Shown here: in pieces, positions 15,610 through 19,034 of the stretch
Position numbering within the stretch: the first letter of the stretch is position 1
How the letters are laid out: every line of letters begins with the position of its first letter
NCBI GenBank assembly: GCA_014384505.1
Contig: JACNFT010000051.1
Coordinates: 6,393 to 25,426 of the forward strand
Reading direction: 5' to 3'
Length of the DNA: 19,034 nt
From: Cryomorphaceae bacterium
Lineage (GTDB): Bacteria > Bacteroidota > Bacteroidia > Flavobacteriales > BACL11
Made by a program: the position numbers and the translations under genes
Notes under the pieces: model-generated
The model's input: the letters and a program-made list of their open reading frames with translations, nothing else
Databases searched by the model: none
What the model was told of the DNA's origin: nothing

Positions 15610-15617
15610 TATATTTG
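15610..15617 (+). promoter_or_regulatory. -7 box for the YwqK/mnmA/bshC unit
   Basis: TATATTTG is a perfect match to TAnnTTTG, 14 nt before the ATG at 15632, predicting a leader of under 10-12 nt. No TTG -33 element is present at the usual spacing (15586-15592 reads through the end of the previous gene). The same TATATTTGCAA core occurs at 12944, which strengthens both. Confidence 0.5.
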
Positions 15618-15631
15618 CAAAAAATAATTTC

Positions 15632-16288
15632 ATGAAAAAATTACTTTTATTTTTAATACTTATTCCTTTCTTAGCTTTCACTCAAAGTGTTAATGAAGTT
15701 GATGCAATTGGTTTAAAACAAGGTGTTTGGGAAAAAACTTTTGACAATGGTAATTTGCGTTACAAAGGAAAATTTAAGAATAATAATCCTGAGGGAATTT
15801 TCATGTATTATTATGATTCCGGTGAGTTGCAAGCTGAAAAAGAGTTTTTTCATTTAGGTACTGCAGCAGCAACTCATATTTTCTATAAAAATGGAAAGCT
15901 TAAAGCAGCAGGGCTTTATGTGAATGAACTAAAGGATAGTACTTGGCATTATTTTAGTATTGATAGTGTGCTAATGATGAGTGAGCAGTATCAAAAAGGA
16001 AAATTAAATGGGGTAACAAAAACGTACTACTATACAGGTGAGTTGTACGAAATTAAGAATTGGACTCAAGGAGTAGAAAATGGTTCTTGGATTCAATATT
16101 TTATTAATGGTACAACTAAAATGAAAGTCTTAATTAATCATGGCGTTAGAGAAGGTAAAATAGTATATTATTTTCCTAGTGGTAAGGTATATTACAATGG
16201 GTCTTATCTTGCTGATAATAAATCAGGTATTTGGGAATATTTCACTGAAGAAGGTATTAGTGATACAATAATAAATTACAATGAGTAA
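15632..16288 (+). CDS. Secreted MORN/YwqK-type repeat protein
   Basis: This 218-aa protein has a signal peptide (residues 1-18, ending LAFTQ) and then about six to seven repeats of the G-x-W-x-x-(Y/F)-(Y/F)-x-x-G-x-(L/K)-x-x-x-x-x-(Y/F) kind, for example at 31-50, 54-71, 125-140, 150-165, 173-190 and 198-210. This is the MORN-like pattern found in YwqK-family proteins, many of which databases label 'antitoxin' because of one Bacillus example. No toxin gene lies next to it, so that label is not justified here. The mature protein should be periplasmic or outer-membrane-exposed. There is no lipobox and no T9SS tail. Its stop overlaps the mnmA start by 8 nt (ATGAGTAA), so the two genes share a transcript. 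Its function is unknown. Confidence 0.85.
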   Translation: MKKLLLFLILIPFLAFTQSVNEVDAIGLKQGVWEKTFDNGNLRYKGKFKNNNPEGIFMYYYDSGELQAEKEFFHLGTAAATHIFYKNGKLKAAGLYVNELKDSTWHYFSIDSVLMMSEQYQKGKLNGVTKTYYYTGELYEIKNWTQGVENGSWIQYFINGTTKMKVLINHGVREGKIVYYFPSGKVYYNGSYLADNKSGIWEYFTEEGISDTIINYNE

Positions 16289-17369
16289 AGGAAGAGTTTT
16301 AATGGCAATGAGTGGTGGTATTGATAGTACTATGGCATCTTTATTATTACATGAACAAGGGTATGAGGTTATTGGTTTAACCATGAAAACTTGGGATTAT
16401 GAGAGTTCAGGTGGAAATAAGAAAGAGACGGGTTGTTGTAGTTTGGATTCTATAAATGATGCGCGCCAATTGGCTGTTGATTGTGGTTTTCCGCATACTA
16501 TTTTAGATATTCGTGATGAGTTTAAGGGCTTTATTATTGATAATTTTGTTGATGAATATATAGCTGGTCGTACGCCAAATCCTTGTGTATTATGTAATAC
16601 GCACATAAAATGGGAAGCACTTTTAAAGCGTGCTGATATGCTTAATTGCGAGTTTATTGCAACAGGACATTATGCGCAAGTTCGTAAAGTTGAAGAGCGT
16701 TTTGTTGTCTCAAAAGGTTTGGATGAAAGTAAAGATCAATCCTATGTGCTGTGGGGAGTAACTCAGGAATGTTTGAAAAGAACAATTTTCCCAATGGGAG
16801 AATATCATAAAAAGGATATAAAGCAAATGGCCTTGGATAGAGGATATAAAGCTTTAGCTGAAAAGAATGAGAGTTATGAAATTTGCTTTATTCCTGACAA
16901 TGATTATAGAGGTTTCTTAAAAAGAAGGGTAGAAGGGTTAGAGGAAAAAGTAAAGGGAGGTAATTTTATTACTACTGACGGTCATATTGTTGGTACGCAT
17001 GATGGCTATCCTTTTTACACAATTGGACAAAGAAAAATTGGAGTTTCCTTAGGTCCTAATCCTACTTATGTTATTGGGATAAATCCTGAAGATAATACAG
17101 TAGTTGTTGGTATGAAAGAGGACTTGCAAGAACAAGAAATGTTTATTAGAAATGTAAATTATCTCAAGTATGCTAAGATTGAAGATGGCATGCAATGTTT
17201 AGTGAAAGTGAGGTATAAACATAAAGGTGAAATGGCGACTATTACTAATGATGGCGAAAATTTGAAAGTTCTATTTCATAAAAAAGTAGGAGGTATTGCT
17301 CCTGGGCAATCGGCTGCAATTTATGAAGGTGACGATTTAATTGCTGGGGGGTTTATTATAAAAAAATAA
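16281..17369 (+). CDS. mnmA: tRNA-specific 2-thiouridylase MnmA
   Basis: MnmA puts sulfur on U34 of tRNA-Lys, -Glu and -Gln, adenylating the base and then accepting persulfide sulfur. The 362-aa sequence has the PP-loop SGGIDS at 11-16. The two active-site cysteines are C102 in TPNPCVLCN and C202 in ESYEICFIPDNDYRGFL. The tRNA-recognition and beta-barrel parts follow (YTIGQRKIG, GGIAPGQSAAIY). An insertion with GCCSLDSINDAR (51-62), containing paired cysteines, is the form typical of Bacteroidota rather than of E. coli. The ATG at 16281 lies inside the end of the YwqK-type gene. It is 3 nt upstream of bshC. Both active-site cysteines and the PP-loop are intact, so it should be functional. Confidence 0.96.
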   Translation: MSKGRVLMAMSGGIDSTMASLLLHEQGYEVIGLTMKTWDYESSGGNKKETGCCSLDSINDARQLAVDCGFPHTILDIRDEFKGFIIDNFVDEYIAGRTPNPCVLCNTHIKWEALLKRADMLNCEFIATGHYAQVRKVEERFVVSKGLDESKDQSYVLWGVTQECLKRTIFPMGEYHKKDIKQMALDRGYKALAEKNESYEICFIPDNDYRGFLKRRVEGLEEKVKGGNFITTDGHIVGTHDGYPFYTIGQRKIGVSLGPNPTYVIGINPEDNTVVVGMKEDLQEQEMFIRNVNYLKYAKIEDGMQCLVKVRYKHKGEMATITNDGENLKVLFHKKVGGIAPGQSAAIYEGDDLIAGGFIIKK

Positions 17370-17372
17370 ATT

Positions 17373-18914
17373 TTGAAGGTCTCTGAAATTTCATATCAAG
17401 AAACCAATAAATTTTCTAATCTTGTCCTTGATTACCTTAAAAAGGATGAAAAATTAAGTCCATTTATTAATCACTTTCCAACCCTAGAAAATTTTGAAAA
17501 ACAAGTTACTGAAAAGAAAACACATTCTATAGATAGAGTAGTTCTGGTAGATGTTTTGAATAAGCAAAATGCAAGTTTATCTCTTTCTGAAAAATCAAAA
17601 TTGAATATTGAAAGCTTAAAAGAGAATTCTACTTTTACAGTAACAACAGGGCATCAACTCTGTTTATTCACTGGCCCGCTTTATTTTATTTACAAGATAA
17701 TCTCTACTATTAATCTAGCAGAACAGTTAGAAGAAAAATATCCTAATAATAATTTTGTGCCTGTTTTTTGGATGGCAACTGAGGATCATGACTTTCAGGA
17801 AATTAATCATATTCATCTTTTTGGTAAAAAAATAGCTTGGGGCAGCAAACAAGGTGGTGGTGTTGGTAGAATGAATTTAGATGGTCTTGAAAGTATCTTA
17901 ACAGAATTGAAATCAGTTTTAGGAACTTCAGAAAATGCGGATAAATTAATTTCTCTTTTTGAAGAATCATATTTAAATCATGATAACTTGGCTGATGCTA
18001 CTCGTTATTTGGTAAACGAATTGTTTGGTAAGTATGGGTTAGTTATTTTAGATGGAGACGATAAGAGGCTAAAAGAACAATTTATTTCCACTATTAAAAA
18101 AGATGTTTTAAGGAATGGTTTTGAGAAATCCATAACTAAATGCAGTGAGGATTTGGCAACTAAATATAAAGCCAAAGCCCATGTTCGTCCTATCAATTTC
18201 TTTAAATTATCAGAAGGGAAAAGAGAATTAATAAAAGGAGAAATTACTGAAAAGGAGATAGAAAATAATTCTGTTAGCTTTAGCCCAAATGTATTATTAC
18301 GACCGCTTTATCAGGAAACTATTTTGCCAAATATTGCTTATATTGGTGGTGGGGCTGAGGTTACTTATTGGATGCAGTTGAAAAATGCTTTTCAGCAAGA
18401 AAATATTCCTTTCCCAATTTTGATATTAAGAAACTCTGTATTATTTATGGATGATAAACAGAATCAAAAACGACAAGCTTTAGGCTTTACGATTAATGAT
18501 TTGTTTTTGGAAGAACATCAATTGCAAAAAAAGTTTGTGCTAAACCAAAAGGATTCACATATTTCCCTAAAAGATGAAATGGATGCTGTTGAAAATATAT
18601 ACGCATCAATTACTGCAAAAACTACTGATTTAGGGCTTCAGAATAGCATAAAGTCCCAACAACAAAAACAGTTAAAATCTTTTAAGCAATTGGAAGAAAA
18701 ATTATTGAGGATAGCTAAGCAAAAAAATGAAAGTTCTTTAAATCAGATAAGTAAAATAAAACAGCAGTTGTTTCCTTGTAATAGTTTGCAGGAACGCTAT
18801 CATAATTTCATTCCGTTTTATTTAAAAGGTGGGGATAACTTTATTGAAATATTAAAAGAGAATTTAAATCCGCTAAACCCTAATTTCGTAATTTTGAATA
18901 CTAAAATAAAATAG
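17373..18914 (+). CDS. bshC: Putative cysteine ligase BshC (bacillithiol biosynthesis)
   Basis: BshC is the enzyme thought to add cysteine to GlcN-malate in the last step of bacillithiol synthesis. The 513-aa sequence is close to the usual length. Family landmarks are TVTTGHQLCLFTGPLYFIYK at 89-108, FVPVFWMATEDHDFQEINHI at 128-147, and in the C-terminal half YIGGGAEVTYWMQLKNAF followed by FPILILRNSVL. A long charged helical region near 400-470 fits the C-terminal coiled coil that mediates dimerisation in the Bacillus structure. The start is TTG at 17373, 3 nt after the mnmA stop. An in-frame ATG that would keep the conserved N-terminus is not seen nearby. The bshA and bshB partners are not in the window, which is usual because they are often unlinked. 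Confidence 0.92.
   Translation: MKVSEISYQETNKFSNLVLDYLKKDEKLSPFINHFPTLENFEKQVTEKKTHSIDRVVLVDVLNKQNASLSLSEKSKLNIESLKENSTFTVTTGHQLCLFTGPLYFIYKIISTINLAEQLEEKYPNNNFVPVFWMATEDHDFQEINHIHLFGKKIAWGSKQGGGVGRMNLDGLESILTELKSVLGTSENADKLISLFEESYLNHDNLADATRYLVNELFGKYGLVILDGDDKRLKEQFISTIKKDVLRNGFEKSITKCSEDLATKYKAKAHVRPINFFKLSEGKRELIKGEITEKEIENNSVSFSPNVLLRPLYQETILPNIAYIGGGAEVTYWMQLKNAFQQENIPFPILILRNSVLFMDDKQNQKRQALGFTINDLFLEEHQLQKKFVLNQKDSHISLKDEMDAVENIYASITAKTTDLGLQNSIKSQQQKQLKSFKQLEEKLLRIAKQKNESSLNQISKIKQQLFPCNSLQERYHNFIPFYLKGGDNFIEILKENLNPLNPNFVILNTKIK
18889..18896 (+). promoter_or_regulatory. Possible -7 box for guaA
   Basis: TAATTTTG is a perfect TAnnTTTG match inside the last codons of bshC, 22 nt before the guaA ATG, predicting a leader of about 17 nt. 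No TTG at the -33 spacing is seen. Because TAATTTTG is also easy to meet by chance in AT-rich coding DNA, this is tentative. Confidence 0.35.
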
Positions 18915-18918
18915 TTAA

Positions 18919-19034
18919 ATGGAGCACGAAAAAATATTAATATTAGACTTTGGTTCGCAATACACACAACTTATTGCTAGAAGAGTAAGAGAGTTAAATA
19001 TCTATTCTGAAATACACCCTTACAATAAAATGCC
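18919..19034 (+). CDS. guaA: GMP synthase (glutamine-hydrolysing), N-terminal fragment cut by the window edge
   Basis: GuaA converts XMP to GMP using glutamine nitrogen. Only the first 38 codons are present: MEHEKILILDFGSQYTQLIA followed by RRVRELNIYSEIHPYNKM. ILDFGSQYTQLIARRVRE is the well-known opening of the class I glutamine amidotransferase domain of GuaA, and this length of match makes other GATases (CarA, TrpG) unlikely. The catalytic Cys-His-Glu and the synthetase domain lie beyond the window. The ATG is 4 nt after the bshC stop. The truncation is only the end of the window, not a mutation. Confidence 0.9.
   Translation, partial: MEHEKILILDFGSQYTQLIARRVRELNIYSEIHPYNKM

Noticed and set aside
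15632..16288. Toxin-antitoxin module based on YwqK similarity
   Set aside because: The protein is secreted, has MORN-type repeats and has no adjacent toxin; the antitoxin label is a database habit.
1..19034. Insertion sequence, prophage, integron or CRISPR content
   Set aside because: No transposase, integrase, phage or Cas protein, and no long direct or inverted repeats noticed; composition looks even throughout.

Overview
This window looks like a chromosomal segment of a low-GC Bacteroidota bacterium, most likely in or near Flavobacteriales. Three signs support this. Consecutive secreted proteins end in type IX secretion (T9SS) sorting tails of the YPNP...NGIYFV kind. Promoter-like TAnnTTTG boxes replace the sigma-70 style -10. 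Families such as DUF4199, DUF2490 and BshC are present in Bacteroidota-like arrangements. Every protein gene is on the + strand and gaps are very short. The only clear minus-strand gene is an RNA.

Region 1 (75-7731) holds four secreted T9SS cargo genes: an M43/pappalysin-type metalloprotease, a CotH-kinase/lamin-tail protein, a two-component-regulator-type beta-propeller protein, and a second CotH-kinase/lamin-tail protein. The two CotH proteins are paralogues with almost the same residue numbering. The first three genes are packed 1-6 nt apart. The second CotH gene follows a 93-nt AT-rich gap and probably starts a new transcription unit.

Region 2 (5527-10659) continues from the second CotH gene with gaps of 0-4 nt or overlaps. 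It holds a small lipoprotein, a VTC-domain (polyphosphate polymerase-like) protein, a DUF4956 membrane protein, a DUF2490 predicted outer-membrane beta-barrel protein, and cytidine deaminase. The set outer-surface kinase fold + lipoprotein + polyphosphate-polymerase fold + membrane protein + outer-membrane barrel spans the whole envelope. It is the best candidate here for an incompletely described system, possibly surface phosphorylation or polyphosphate handling.

Region 3 (10678-12978) holds recG and then, on the minus strand, the small signal recognition particle RNA. The RNA has a well-formed domain IV, a perfect 10-bp closing stem and a Bacteroidota-type promoter placed to start at its 5' end.

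Region 4 (12979-19034) holds a DUF4199 membrane protein, a GT2 polyisoprenyl-type glycosyltransferase and a GT4-like glycosyltransferase, probably co-transcribed. Next come a MORN/YwqK-type secreted protein, mnmA (tRNA 2-thiouridylase), bshC (bacillithiol synthesis) and the first 38 codons of guaA, cut by the window edge. I saw no tRNA, rRNA, insertion sequence, CRISPR array or prophage gene.
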